This document shows positions 23,538-33,792 of a stretch of 64,000 nt of DNA, piece after piece. The stretch's first letter is position 1. Every line of letters begins with the position of its first letter. The translations under genes and the position numbers were made by a program. Source of the stretch: Rhynchosporium graminicola (lineage: Eukaryota > Ascomycota > Leotiomycetes > Helotiales > Ploettnerulaceae); the NCBI GenBank assembly GCA_900074885.1, contig FJUW01000028.1, positions 140,339-204,338 of the forward strand, read 5' to 3'. Below the pieces are notes generated by a model. The model saw only the letters and a program-made list of their open reading frames with translations. It was not told the DNA's origin and did not search any database.

Positions 23538-25605
23538 GTACCTTATACTAGATCTTCTCCAGCTGTAGTGCTAATGTTGTAAAGTACCCCGTACTGTGAC
23601 TGCTTTTGTTAGGCCTTCGAAGGTAAGGACCAGCTTACGGGCCGTAGGTGATGTTTGGCTTACCGATCTCGTTCTGCCCACGCACATCTCATGTTCTGCC
23701 GTGGGCGCCGAAGCCAAACATTAGACCTGGCACCTCAGTAAAAGGAAGGGAAGGGAGGAAGGAAGGAGCGGAGTGGAAGCGGAGGAGGCCAGGACTACGA
23801 AGGAAGCGGTACTCGCCGTGGCAAGGGGCATCTCCGGGGATCTCTTGTATATACAATCATCAACTGCACCTTACTAGCCTTACCACACCCACGGATGCTA
23901 GGAATCGTTAGATGGGTATGGACGTGCAAAGGTGGTGAATCAGTTCACCAGATAGCTAAACAAAGGACGGTTTTGCCTGTGGCTACTAAAAAGATTACTT
24001 TGCTAAGATCTCTGCCTAGCGCGATATAATACTTGATTTATTTGGAAAGCACCTCTTTGAAACGGAGTTGGCCACAATTACTGGCTTTATCGAGTGAGCG
24101 AGTGCGAGAGCCATTAGTGCTCCATTCATCAATGCTCGAAATGCTGCTGGCCTATAGCTTCCCACGCGTACCTACACCTAACCTCAACCACGATGCGCCC
24201 GGCTTCGTCAGACGTAAGACATATTGCCATATCCAAATTACCCCCATCTTAAAATCCGTGACTCTGGTGCCAGGCATTATTATTCCAGAACAAGTTCGGC
24301 GGCGAGAATTTACTCGCTTATACGATGGAACGAAAGAAGAGCGCCATGTGTTCGATGCCATTATGTTTTTAGCTTGCACGGGTGTGGGTGGGATGGATAT
24401 ATGCTATCTATTCTATGCCAGGCCAGAACAAGGAGGTTTACAGGCAGAAGTGCATTCCAATCGAGCGTCACAATCCAAGCAGTGCATTGTACTTCTGTAC
24501 TTCTAGCGAGCGCAATTGGGAGGGTTGAGACCATACGCACACACACTCGGCCGGCCGGCACATGCCAATATATCGAAACCCCCTCCTCAACCGGCACCAA
24601 CCCTTCCTGATGATCTGACGAGACCAAAAGATGCGCAATATCTCTAATCCCAATTCTCTTCCTCTTTCTTCTTTTTTTTCTTAGTAATATTCTAAGTCTA
24701 TGATCCCATTTTGCACGCCTCACCTCTACACAAACTCTTTTCTGCACTTTCTCTCCCCTGTACTGTCACGTTTTGCCAGACTCCAGAGCCTACGCGAGTC
24801 CGCGACTGGGAAACTGCCGCTTCTCATCAGGCGAGAACCCCTAGATCATTTCCTACAGAGCGTTTATCTCTCAATCAAAAGAACTGATAATCTCTATTGA
24901 GAAACAGCAGATGAGCAGGTGAAGGTGTATCCCTAATTCTCTCTAACAAGTTTTGGAGTTTTGGAAATTAAGATATGGGTGAGATTCGCTGCTAGTACCG
25001 TACTATGCTGTAGCTTGCAGGCCTGGTTCTTCGATCGGCAGCTTCCCATCCGGGTGAAGAAGGGACCCCTCGCCCCTCTGCCCCTCTCTCTTATCAGCCT
25101 TATGTACTGGTCGCCCTAGCGCCTAGATCTGATCCCACCACGGTCAGGACAAAATACATCACTCAAGAATCAAGAATCATAAAAACTGATGTAGTAGCTT
25201 CCATATACCACGTAAGAATTAATTAAAGTATATTCTACTGGTAGGTAGGTAGGTATTAGCTATAGGTAGGGGTCGAGATGTCGAAGTCAGGGAACATGCC
25301 AAGGCTGGCGGGTGACAGGGCAGGGGACATTTTCTAGCTCAGTGGGGAGAGCTTCTCCAGCCTTTTTTTCTCTCCTCTCTCCCTAAATTGGATAACTTGA
25401 TCGTCTTTCGACCAAGTCCCGTGCATCGGATTATTTTGGAGCAGGAACTTGATTTGTTAGGCCTCTTATGGCTTACTCCGATATAGCTATATCGCGTGTT
25501 GTCGTGGTGGTTGAGAAAAGAGGATTCGACATTGGGATGTCCCGACTCGACTGTACTACTTACTTGACTGTAGGTAGGAGTGGGTAAGCGCGGGTGGAAA
25601 AGAAT

Positions 25606-25606
<1 letters not shown>

Positions 25607-25654
<48 letters not shown>
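25607..25654 (+). repeat. Hexanucleotide microsatellite (GAGCCT)8
   Basis: Eight uninterrupted copies of GAGCCT in noncoding sequence about 1.9 kb upstream of the RRM-protein gene. Confidence 0.97.
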
Positions 25655-25655
<1 letters not shown>

Positions 25656-26530
25656 GACTTGAATTGACTTCCACCGGCGGCCTGGTTGGGCTTGGCAGTC
25701 CTCCGGTCTCTTTCTAGTTAGTTAATATCTGCTTGCCGCTCTGGTAAGGCGCTTTTGCCATTTCTTACTACTTATGGCTTCTTTTCACAAGCACCATATA
25801 TATTATTTATACCGTGCAAGGCAGCATTTTATGTCTCTCCATCCCTCACCATTCATGCACGCCCTTTTTCTCTCTCTCTCCTCTGATAGGCAACTGACTG
25901 TTTGCTCTGGCTGGCGGGACACTACGCGGCGTGCGCGTGAAACATATCTATCTGTACATGTACAGTATAGAATGCACCTCCATAGAGGGGGGTAAGCTCA
26001 TGCGTGCACGGGATTGGAGGAATATAGATTAAACAAAGGCTTGCGTTAAGCAGCAAGCAACCTTGATGCCATACCAACACCAACACCAACACCACCCACC
26101 CTCTTCCCACTAAGGTTATCCCAGCATCTAGCACCTAGCACCTAGCATCTAGCATCTAGCATCAACCCACCCTTCCACCACCCACCCCCCACTTAGATGC
26201 TTCCTTCCATTCCATCTTTGAGCTGCTCGAGCTCGAGCTCGAAACATCTACCTCACTTGGCCAACTGCAGCCCAGCCAGCCAGCCAGCCAGCCGGAGCCA
26301 GCCCTTTCATAACGAGTGAGAGAGAGCACGCAAAAGCAAATGCAACAATCGAGGAGCCAGGAATCAATTAGTTCCCCTGTCAATTGATACGCATGAAAGA
26401 AAGAAAGAAAAAAAAAAAGAAAGAAAGAAAGGAAGGAAGAAAGTGAAGGCAAAAGCCAATCAGGCTGGCAGCGTAGCGCAGCAAGCACCTGCAGGGCAAG
26501 CAAACAAACAAACAAACAAGCAAGGAAGAT

Positions 26531-26574
26531 ACCTACCTACCTACCTACCTACCTACCTACCTACCCTTACGGAG
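26531..26574 (+). repeat. Tetranucleotide microsatellite (ACCT)n
   Basis: Eleven ACCT copies in a row, about 1 kb upstream of the RRM-protein start. A GAAA-rich purine tract lies about 130 bp to its left. Confidence 0.95.
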
Positions 26575-27277
26575 GTAGCTACCCCGCAGTCGTGAGAGAG
26601 TGAGACCTCGAACCTTGACTCAAGCACAAACCTTGCAAACGGTTCGAAGGCCCAGGCTGCCTTTGTATATTCTGATTCGATATCTGCAAGGGTTTGTACA
26701 CTTACTTACATTTAATTATTGAGTGAAATCGTTCGGCTTGATCTTCAGCTTCATATTTCAACTCAAAAGAAAAGCTCATGTCAGAGTGAAAGAGGGGGAG
26801 GGAGGGGAGTGAAGGAGTGGAGGAGGGAGCTGCACGGGCAAGGCAAAGCAGAGAGGGATGCGATGCGCGATGCCATGCTAGTGGCTACTTACTGTAAGCC
26901 AACGAGGGGCAGGGCAGAGTCAGAGCCTTCATCCATATTTCCCCGCTACTGCAGTCCTGCGCCCCTACACCAACCAGGGCCTCTTCCCACTTCTTCTATC
27001 CCAACAACCTCTTCTCCTCCTTCCCACTACATCTTTTTCTGATTCCCAGAAAACAGACTCTTCTCGACCCTTCGTCTTCCTCCTTCTTCAATCAAACGTG
27101 CGCACTGTCCTTTCAGTTGAGCACCCAGATTCCCACATCAAAAACAACAACAACAACATCATACATCGACTTCAATCTCGATCAACAACTCCCACGACAT
27201 ATACAACAACCCCTCTCACAGTTCGTTTGATTCTCCTGATTGCTATGCGCTGACCTCTTCCTCCTCTCTGGATTTCA

Positions 27278-27309
27278 TTCATCCATCCATCCATCCATCC
27301 ATCCATCCA
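27278..27309 (+). repeat. Tetranucleotide microsatellite (ATCC)n in a probable 5' leader
   Basis: About eight copies of ATCC, some 230 bp upstream of the ATG at 27541, within the pyrimidine-rich stretch likely to be transcribed as 5' UTR. Confidence 0.9.
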
Positions 27310-27540
27310 CATATACCTCCGTTTTCTCTCACCTCCCACATTATGTCATATCACAACACCCTTCCCTCTTCGCTCAGCGGAGACCATGTTCTGCCTCGAT
27401 GTACTTTCTTTGCGTGATCCGCGTCCCGTTACCGTCCCGTTTTCGTGTCTTCACCATTACCGCCATGGCGCGCTCTCTTGTGTCTGGATGCGCGCGGAAA
27501 TTGAGACTTTGATTCAGGTTACTCCAACAACATCTTCAAG

Positions 27541-28495
27541 ATGTCCAAGCTCTTTATTGGGTAAGTTCAACATCGCGCATCGCGCGTTCCCCATATGTAT
27601 CCCTTTGGACAAGAGCTGACATGTGATACAGTGGCCTTGCATGGCACACAGATGAGAACGCTCTTCGCCAGAAGTTCGAGGAGTTCGGTGCCGTTGAGGA
27701 AGCTGTAAGTTTCTCAGCTCTCGAATTCGATTCCAACATAACTAATGTTTCTCATCAAAGGTTGTCGTCAAGGACCGTGACACTGGTCGCAGCCGTGGCT
27801 TTGGCTTTGTCCGCTACGGATCTGATGCCGTACGTGCCCCCCAAGCTTCCCCGCTTAGCTCAACCTTCCTATTTGCACCATCTACACAACAACAAGATCA
27901 TTCAGCTAACTTCAATAAAGGATGCTGAGGCCGCTATTACTGCCATGAACAATATTGAGTTCGACGGCCGTACTATCCGTGTAGACAAAGCTTCCGAGAG
28001 AGGTTCCGGAGGTGGAGGTGGAGGTTTGTTTACCCTCGGATGTCTTGTGTGTAACTGGTACTGACTTCAACACAAGGTGGCGGATTTGGCGGAGGTCGGG
28101 GAGGTTATGGAGGAGGACGTGGAGGTGGTGGGTACTCTTCTGGTGGTATGTTCTTCTCTTGATTCGTTTCCTGCATGGCTGTGATGCTCTCAGACATACT
28201 GACCTTCACTAACATGTTTCATGCTCAAATGGACAATGACTAACACATCTTACAGGTGGCGGCTACGGTGGAGGAGACAGACAACAAGGTGGTTATTCTG
28301 GAGGGGGCGGTTACTCAGGAGGGCAGGGTGGCTACTCCGGAGGAGGTGGTGAGTTTTCCCAGTCGATCCACATCGACACACTGACTGAACACGCCATGAC
28401 TAACATTGCGAGATAAAGGCTACTCGGGAGGTGGCGGACAAGGATATTCTTCTGGTGGTGGCGAGCAACAACAGGGTGGTGGAAGATGGCAATAA
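27541..28495 (+). CDS. Glycine-rich RNA-binding protein with one RRM
   Basis: Small RNA-binding protein of the GRP/CIRBP-like type, expected to bind RNA in nucleus and cytoplasm and often linked to cold or stress responses. Seven exons (27541-27560, 27632-27704, 27761-27829, 27921-28023, 28077-28145, 28256-28348, 28419-28495) join in frame to 167 residues. The RRM fills residues 1-80: RNP2 is LFIGGL, RNP1 is RGFGFVRY, and AAITAMNNIEFDGRTIRV is the second half. The rest is Gly-rich with GGY/SGGG repeats ending in GGRWQ. The Gly-rich tail is cut by three phase-1 introns at glycine codons, so exons 5 and 6 are symmetric and could be skipped without changing frame. A long microsatellite-bearing leader precedes it. 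Confidence 0.93.
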
Positions 28496-29073
28496 ATCTT
28501 GCCAGGCCATGATATTCTCTCGGACCGGACCTTGCTTGGAGCGTAGTACGTACGTTTTGAGGACCAGAAAAGTCCGCTGGGTAGCAGCGAAAGTTAATTG
28601 TGTGGTTTGATCTTGATGACTGATCTTCTTCTCTCAGAAGATGGTCTTTGTCAGTGGTCAGCCTGCGTGGTCTATGGATGCGGTTCCTTGGCGAGCCTTT
28701 ACGCTCTGCTCGGCGTTTGGGGGGATCTCCTACCTGTTACTGTCTCACACGTATTTCTCGACCAAAATCACTTTGATGGAGGGTCATTGCGGGTACTCTT
28801 TTTGAAAGACTGCACTTATTGCAGGTCTGCTTGTCACTTGCCAGGTATTTGCCCATAACTGGGAAATCAAAAATGAAAAGGCTTCTCGAGACCACTCCTG
28901 TGTCTCTATATCTCGTCTCTTCTTACTCATCTGTGCAAATAACAGTCTTTTTCGCTTTTCGTACTTATCCGTGCGACTGACGTTCTATTTATCGTCTTTT
29001 CTAACTCACCAGTGCAACTAACATCTAATTCTCCATCTCTTCTATCTCATCTGTGCCACTCCGCTTCTGAGTC
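28496..29073. other. Convergent 3' flank
   Basis: A 578-bp interval between the stop codons of the RRM protein (+) and the ChaC-like gene (-); it should hold both 3' UTRs. Between about 28915 and 29065 there are several loosely related pyrimidine-rich segments (CTCATCTGTGC-AAT/ACT). Nothing else is seen. Confidence 0.6.
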
Positions 29074-30150
29074 TCATTCTCCAACCGCCTCATTCACAAC
29101 ACCCTTCCCATCAACACCACCCCTCAACCCCTCCTCCAACCTCCTAACCCTTTCCGCCAAATCCTTAACATGTCCATCTCCACTCTCCTTACTCAGCCCA
29201 TCAAGCGCCTCATCCAAACACAGTAAATAATCCCTATTCAAGCCACTCGGGCCCTCACATCGCCAGATATGCTCCGCCAGCACCTGCACATCCTGCGGGC
29301 CGACAAACTGCTCGTTATCCGGCGTGCCAATATACACTAGCGTGTTGATCGGCGGCGCGCGACCGTCCGCGGGGTGGAATGGCGTGTGGTGTATCGTGTA
29401 CCCGTTGATCTCGCGGATGTCGAGATAGGCGCGCACTTCGGCGACTTTGGGGGCGGGGATGCGGTAGGCTACGCCCCAGACTTTCGAGGATGGGGAGGAT
29501 GGGTGCGGGTCGGCTAGGGTGGCCCAGAAGGAGTGCGAGATGAGCGTCACGACTCGGCCTGGGGCGGAGGGCGTGCCTCGGTGGTCTTCACTGGGGTGAG
29601 AGGTCAGTGGTGATTTTGCGATTTGTGCTATCTAGAGAGAGAGGGAGGAGGGTGGATGTGTGGTGTGGTGTGGTGAGGTTGTACGTACCTGGCCTAAGCT
29701 CGTTGATGTGTAAGTGTGGGTTCTATTTCAATTACCTACCTACCTACCCATCCTTAGATATTCAGCAGAAGGAGGAGATAGATAGCTAGCTAGCTGACAT
29801 ACCTGCCAGAAACGACGGACGTAGCCGGTTACGAAGCCTGGTATACGGCGGTCTGGAAGAATAACAATAATAAGTGAGTATGTGTGTATTCCGAGGGATG
29901 GTATAGGAATGAGTGGCTGGCTGAGTATAGGTAGGTTCTTAGTTCTTACCGAAATGCGGTGGTGGTTTCCATATCAGACTCCTGAGAGGTAGGTAATTGT
30001 GTTAGCCAGACTCGAGAGAGATGGGAGAGTGCTGAATGGCTTTGGAATAGAGGATAGGAAAGGAAAGGTTTACCCGTAGCCAAAGAGCCAGAATTCGGAT
30101 TCTGTAGCTGGATCTGGAGGTTGGGCTGGAGGGTCTGAAGAATCAGACAT
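29074..30150 (-). CDS. ChaC-like gamma-glutamylcyclotransferase
   Basis: Predicted glutathione-specific gamma-glutamylcyclotransferase, which splits glutathione into 5-oxoproline and Cys-Gly in the cytosol. Exons 30074-30150, 29950-29981, 29803-29852 and 29074-29631 join in frame to 238 residues. Family motifs in order: FGYGSLIWKP (residues 23-32, substrate loop), GFVTGYVRRFWQ, EDHRGTP and GRVVTLI, WGVAYRIP, then YLDIREINGY, in which Glu127 is the likely catalytic acid. The start of the last exon at 29631 uses a strong pyrimidine-tract acceptor and is required for frame; it adds a short IAQIAKSPLTSHP linker before EDHRGTP. Its promoter lies in the 1.3-kb divergent interval shared with the EF-hand gene. 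Confidence 0.9.
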
Positions 30151-31452
30151 TTCGGAGCTGAGGTGAGGAGTTAGAGAATAAGTCAGTGAGTGAGTAGGTG
30201 GTGATTATGGATGTTGATTTGATTTGGAGATCAAGGTATAAGCACAATACAAGGCTACGTATTCAGGCGAGGCTAGCCAGGTTACATTATTCTGTCGCGG
30301 GGAAAGAAAGGGAATTTGAATCTCGGACGTAGAGAGTGTAAATTAAAGCGATATTCTGGTAAAGTCATCAAAAGATTATGTGATTTCGAAGAAGAATTAT
30401 CATGTCACTCAAGGTAATATCTTGTGGTATTTTCGTGACTTCAGTTAGTATCGAGTTATTGTTAAGCGGAGGTTTGCACTTGACTACCTACTGTACCTAG
30501 GTAATTGGTTCTCTTGTCTTGGGCGGGAGGATTCAGTTCTTTTAGAGAGTATAAGTTGTAAATTGTTTTTCTTATAAAGTCGATAAAAGGCTAAGTGACT
30601 TTGAAGAATTACTTCAGGTTCTCGAGAGCCCGCTGAATACCTTTCTAGTACTCAAGCTGACCTCATAACTTCAAATGACCTTCGAGGCTGGGCCGATTCG
30701 TTACCGGCAAAGCAATGCAGGCGGCTCTAATAAAGTCATCAAGATGTTCTGTGACTTTACCAAAGGACTTGGCGCAAGAGCTTATGATTCCGAGTCATAG
30801 TCGCGAAGACATTACATGTTATTACTAAAGTATTACCCTAAAGGCAGATGGACGACTCTGCTTATTTGAAAGGGTACAAGTTTAACCCAGCTTCAGGGTC
30901 TCACAATGGAGAGGGGTTCTACGCCTCGTCCGAATTCCTCGACCGCTGTCATTCTAGCATAGCTACCAACCCATGCTCTGATATTACTTCATGATTTTTC
31001 CTCCTACTTGAATTAGGAATCCCAAATTAAATTTCATAACTTTCATCGTATTACACAAGCGTATGTCGTCCAATACTTTGGTGATTGATTACCTACAGTG
31101 GAGGTCCAGCTCAGCGGAGAAAGTCTATGCTCTCTGATACCAAAGAATGCAATTCCAGTTCACGATATCCCGTATACCTGATAGATATCGCATTTTTCCT
31201 CACCCCGCGTGCCTATTCCTTCGTTCTTGCGCCGCGGTTTCATTCTTGAATTTGGACTGCGAGTTCAAGTCCAAGCCACGCCCGCCCCTCCCTCACTGAC
31301 TGACAGGGCTCAATCACCAACGTCTTGAGACTGTCAAATATCCAAGACCTTCCTTCATTTCGTGCGACGTCCAAAACAACCCCACTGACCTACACATCAC
31401 AAGTCCTCTTCCTACCAATTACGCTTCTACAGTCACCGCCAAAGGCTCCAAT
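30151..31452. promoter_or_regulatory. Divergent promoter region between the ChaC-like and penta-EF-hand genes
   Basis: A 1.3-kb interval without genes. It contains three copies of a short motif of the form AAAGTCA...TGACTTT, at 30361-30386, 30576-30602 and 30732-30758. The first two copies sit in larger related contexts (GAGAGTRTAA upstream, GAAGAA downstream) 215 bp apart, so part of this interval looks like an old duplication. Confidence 0.5.
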
Positions 31453-32555
31453 ATGGCGTACAATCGCACCTTCAATCCGGATTCACTGCCAGCGTAAGTC
31501 ACGAGCCCCACCATGAGCAACTTGAGCTGAATATTCAACCTAGATTCGCTGAGCCAGAGAGGGTAATACCATTCACGATACCAACTCGAGACGATGACGC
31601 GTAGCTAATACCCATACTAGAAAAACACTCCCTCTCACGGCCAACAACCACCTCAGAAACCTCATCCTACAAGCTACGCAGCACTCCAACAGCAGCAGCA
31701 ACAGCAGCAACAATACTCGAAGCCTGCCCCTCCACTCCCACAACAATACGCTGCCTCTGGACATTCTCCCGGACACTCGCCCGGAATGGCACCTACAAAC
31801 TATGGATACGGTCCTCCTCAGCCAAACCATGGCTATGGATCTCCTCCTCCTGGTAGTTATGGTGCAAGACCACCTCCAGCTCAGAACAGACCCCCACCAG
31901 CCTCGCGACCACCTCCATCTCCAGCTCCCCCCAACGGCGCAGATCCAGCTCTGTGGCCACTTTTCCAAGCAGTCGATAAAGATGGTTCGATACCCCTCTG
32001 ATACCCATATCCTGCGACCTGTATACTAACCGCTCTTACAGGAACCGGTCATCTCACAGAAAAAGAGCTCCGCGCCGCCCTCGTAAACGGCGACTGGTCC
32101 TCCTTCGACCCTCACACGGTCAAAATGATGATAAGAATGTTCGACAGCGACCGCAGTGGCACGATCGGCTTCGAAGAGTTCTGCGGACTTTGGGGATTCC
32201 TCGCCGCGTGGCGTTCGCTCTTCGACCGATTCGACGCCGACCGCAGCGGAAACATCAGTTTGGACGAATACACCAATGCGCTGGTCGCATTTGGATACAG
32301 ACTCAGTCCATCGTTTGTGGAAACGCTGTTTAGGACTTTTGATAAGAGACGCGACGGGGCTATTAGTTTTGATCTGTTCGTTCAGAGCTGTATTAGTTTG
32401 AAGAGGATGACGGATGTGTTCAAAAAGTATGATGATGATCGGGATGGATATATCACTCTGTCCTTGTAAGGAACCCTTTCTCAACGCCTACATGTTCGGG
32501 GATGCTGACTTTCAATAGCGAGGACTTTTTGAGCGAGATTCTTAAGCAGAGATAG
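31453..32555 (+). CDS. Penta-EF-hand calcium-binding protein (ALG-2/Pef1 type)
   Basis: Calcium sensor of the PEF family, related to ALG-2 and yeast Pef1. Exons 31453-31493, 31544-31562, 31621-31984, 32042-32465 and 32519-32555 join in frame to 294 residues. The N-terminal 125 residues are Pro/Gln/Gly/Tyr-rich, with a polyglutamine run followed by PPP-rich repeats, as usual for PEF proteins. Five EF hands follow: DKDGTGHLTEKEL, DSDRSGTIGFEEF, DADRSGNISLDEY, DKRRDGAISFDLF and DDDRDGYITLSFEDF. The fifth is the pairing hand typical of the family. The third intron splits the first EF loop and uses a weak donor, GTTCGA. The last intron lies inside hand five, so hand five is complete only after splicing. 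Confidence 0.93.
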
Positions 32556-33792
32556 ACTTGTTTGATTTGATTGATCAGATGGAGTATTTCTGCCTCCTGC
32601 TTGCATGCATGGTCTTTCGAAGCTTTTGCGTGTTTTGCGTCTAAGATCTTCACTATGATCCATACGGAGTAGATATAATACGATACCCAAAGCTCGTCAA
32701 AACTTAGCCTTTTGCTGCTCGTGTTTTTGCTTTTCGCGATCCAGTGTTTTTGCTTTTCTCGAAGTCTAAAGAGCAAGACCCGAGTTGGGTTCCTTGGAAA
32801 GAAGTCGCACAGGAGGCATAGAAACATGGATCAGTCCGTCTTGCGTGTTGATAGGGGCATTGCGTGGGTTGAGTCTTCATTTGTGACACGCAATAGTCCT
32901 GCTTTCATTATGCGGATTGGGTAGAAGAAGCCTCTGTTCATTCAGACCTACAAGGTAGCATCTGTTTGATCTTGAAAGATTATCCCAGCTCACCATCGAG
33001 TAGTCTTCATGCATATTTCGTAAATCTGATGTCGAGCATGAGGCTCGAAGTATTCAGAAAGAAGCATCTTTTTCAACTTTAAGAACTCAGCGGAAATTGC
33101 TCGCGGGCGCAGCCGCATATCGAGTCCTGGAGACGTCAATTCAGACTGCGATCTGTGGACGGAAGACATCAGTCACTGTGTCCTCACATCAATATTACGC
33201 CCAGCTACCCACCCGTCCAAAGCAGCTCATCACTCTGTGTATCCTTCATTTCATACTTCGCAGAATCGTCTTATCGATTAAGAACCCTGCAATCGGGCCC
33301 TTCTCAGCGCTGCGAATGTACTTTCGTACAAATATGCAGGGCCCAGCCCGGCTTTGTCTTCGACCGGAGAATGCTATGGTGAAGTGTCAGCCTCCGGACG
33401 GAAAGGCTGATCTGCTCTTGCCAATAAGATTCTTGGAAGAGTGGTGAAGGAGATGGGAGAGTTTTGAGTGGTTGGCTGACGGGAGGGTAACCTTAAAGGT
33501 CCCCCAACCATGTCCTTGGCGGCTTGGAGCTGAAATGCGACCTTGTAATTACGTACTTTCGTACAACTGTATACAAATATATCTGGCTTTCGGCTGTTCA
33601 TGCCCAGGATGTGTTGAGTACTTATTCCCTCATGGCTCCTCCTATTGTTTGGTGCAATTGTCTCTTCTACGGCAGGGCTTTGTTCTATTTGCTCTTTTCC
33701 TAATGGGTATCGCCTGTTTAAATTGCTTTCGTTTTACGAAAACATTACCCAAACCTCATCTCAGCTCAACCTCCTCTGAGGAAACACCAACC
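32556..33792. other. Intergenic region
   Basis: About 1.2 kb between the EF-hand gene and the FAD-oxidase gene, both on the plus strand. Open frames at 33097-33447 and upstream of 33793 are not protein-like. The region should hold one 3' UTR and the promoter of the oxidase. Confidence 0.6.

Larger units (their letters stand above)
23538..27540. other. Intergenic region and long leader with microsatellites
   Basis: No supportable gene in 4 kb. The right half, towards the RRM-protein start at 27541, is dense in simple repeats: (GAGCCT)8 at 25607-25654, CTAGCAY repeats at about 26125-26163, a GAAA tract at about 26397-26430, (ACCT)n at 26531-26574 and (ATCC)n at 27278-27309. From about 26950 to 27540 it is CT- and CAA-rich, like the 5' leaders of highly expressed fungal genes. 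A plus-strand open frame at 24033-24506 is not protein-like. Confidence 0.6.

Noticed and set aside
24033..24506. 157-codon plus-strand open frame
   Set aside because: Translation is not protein-like, with no domain, splice context or start context.
33472..33792. In-frame upstream extension of the FAD oxidase with further ATGs
   Set aside because: The translated extension looks random and the ATG at 33793 has the best context and begins the protein-like part.
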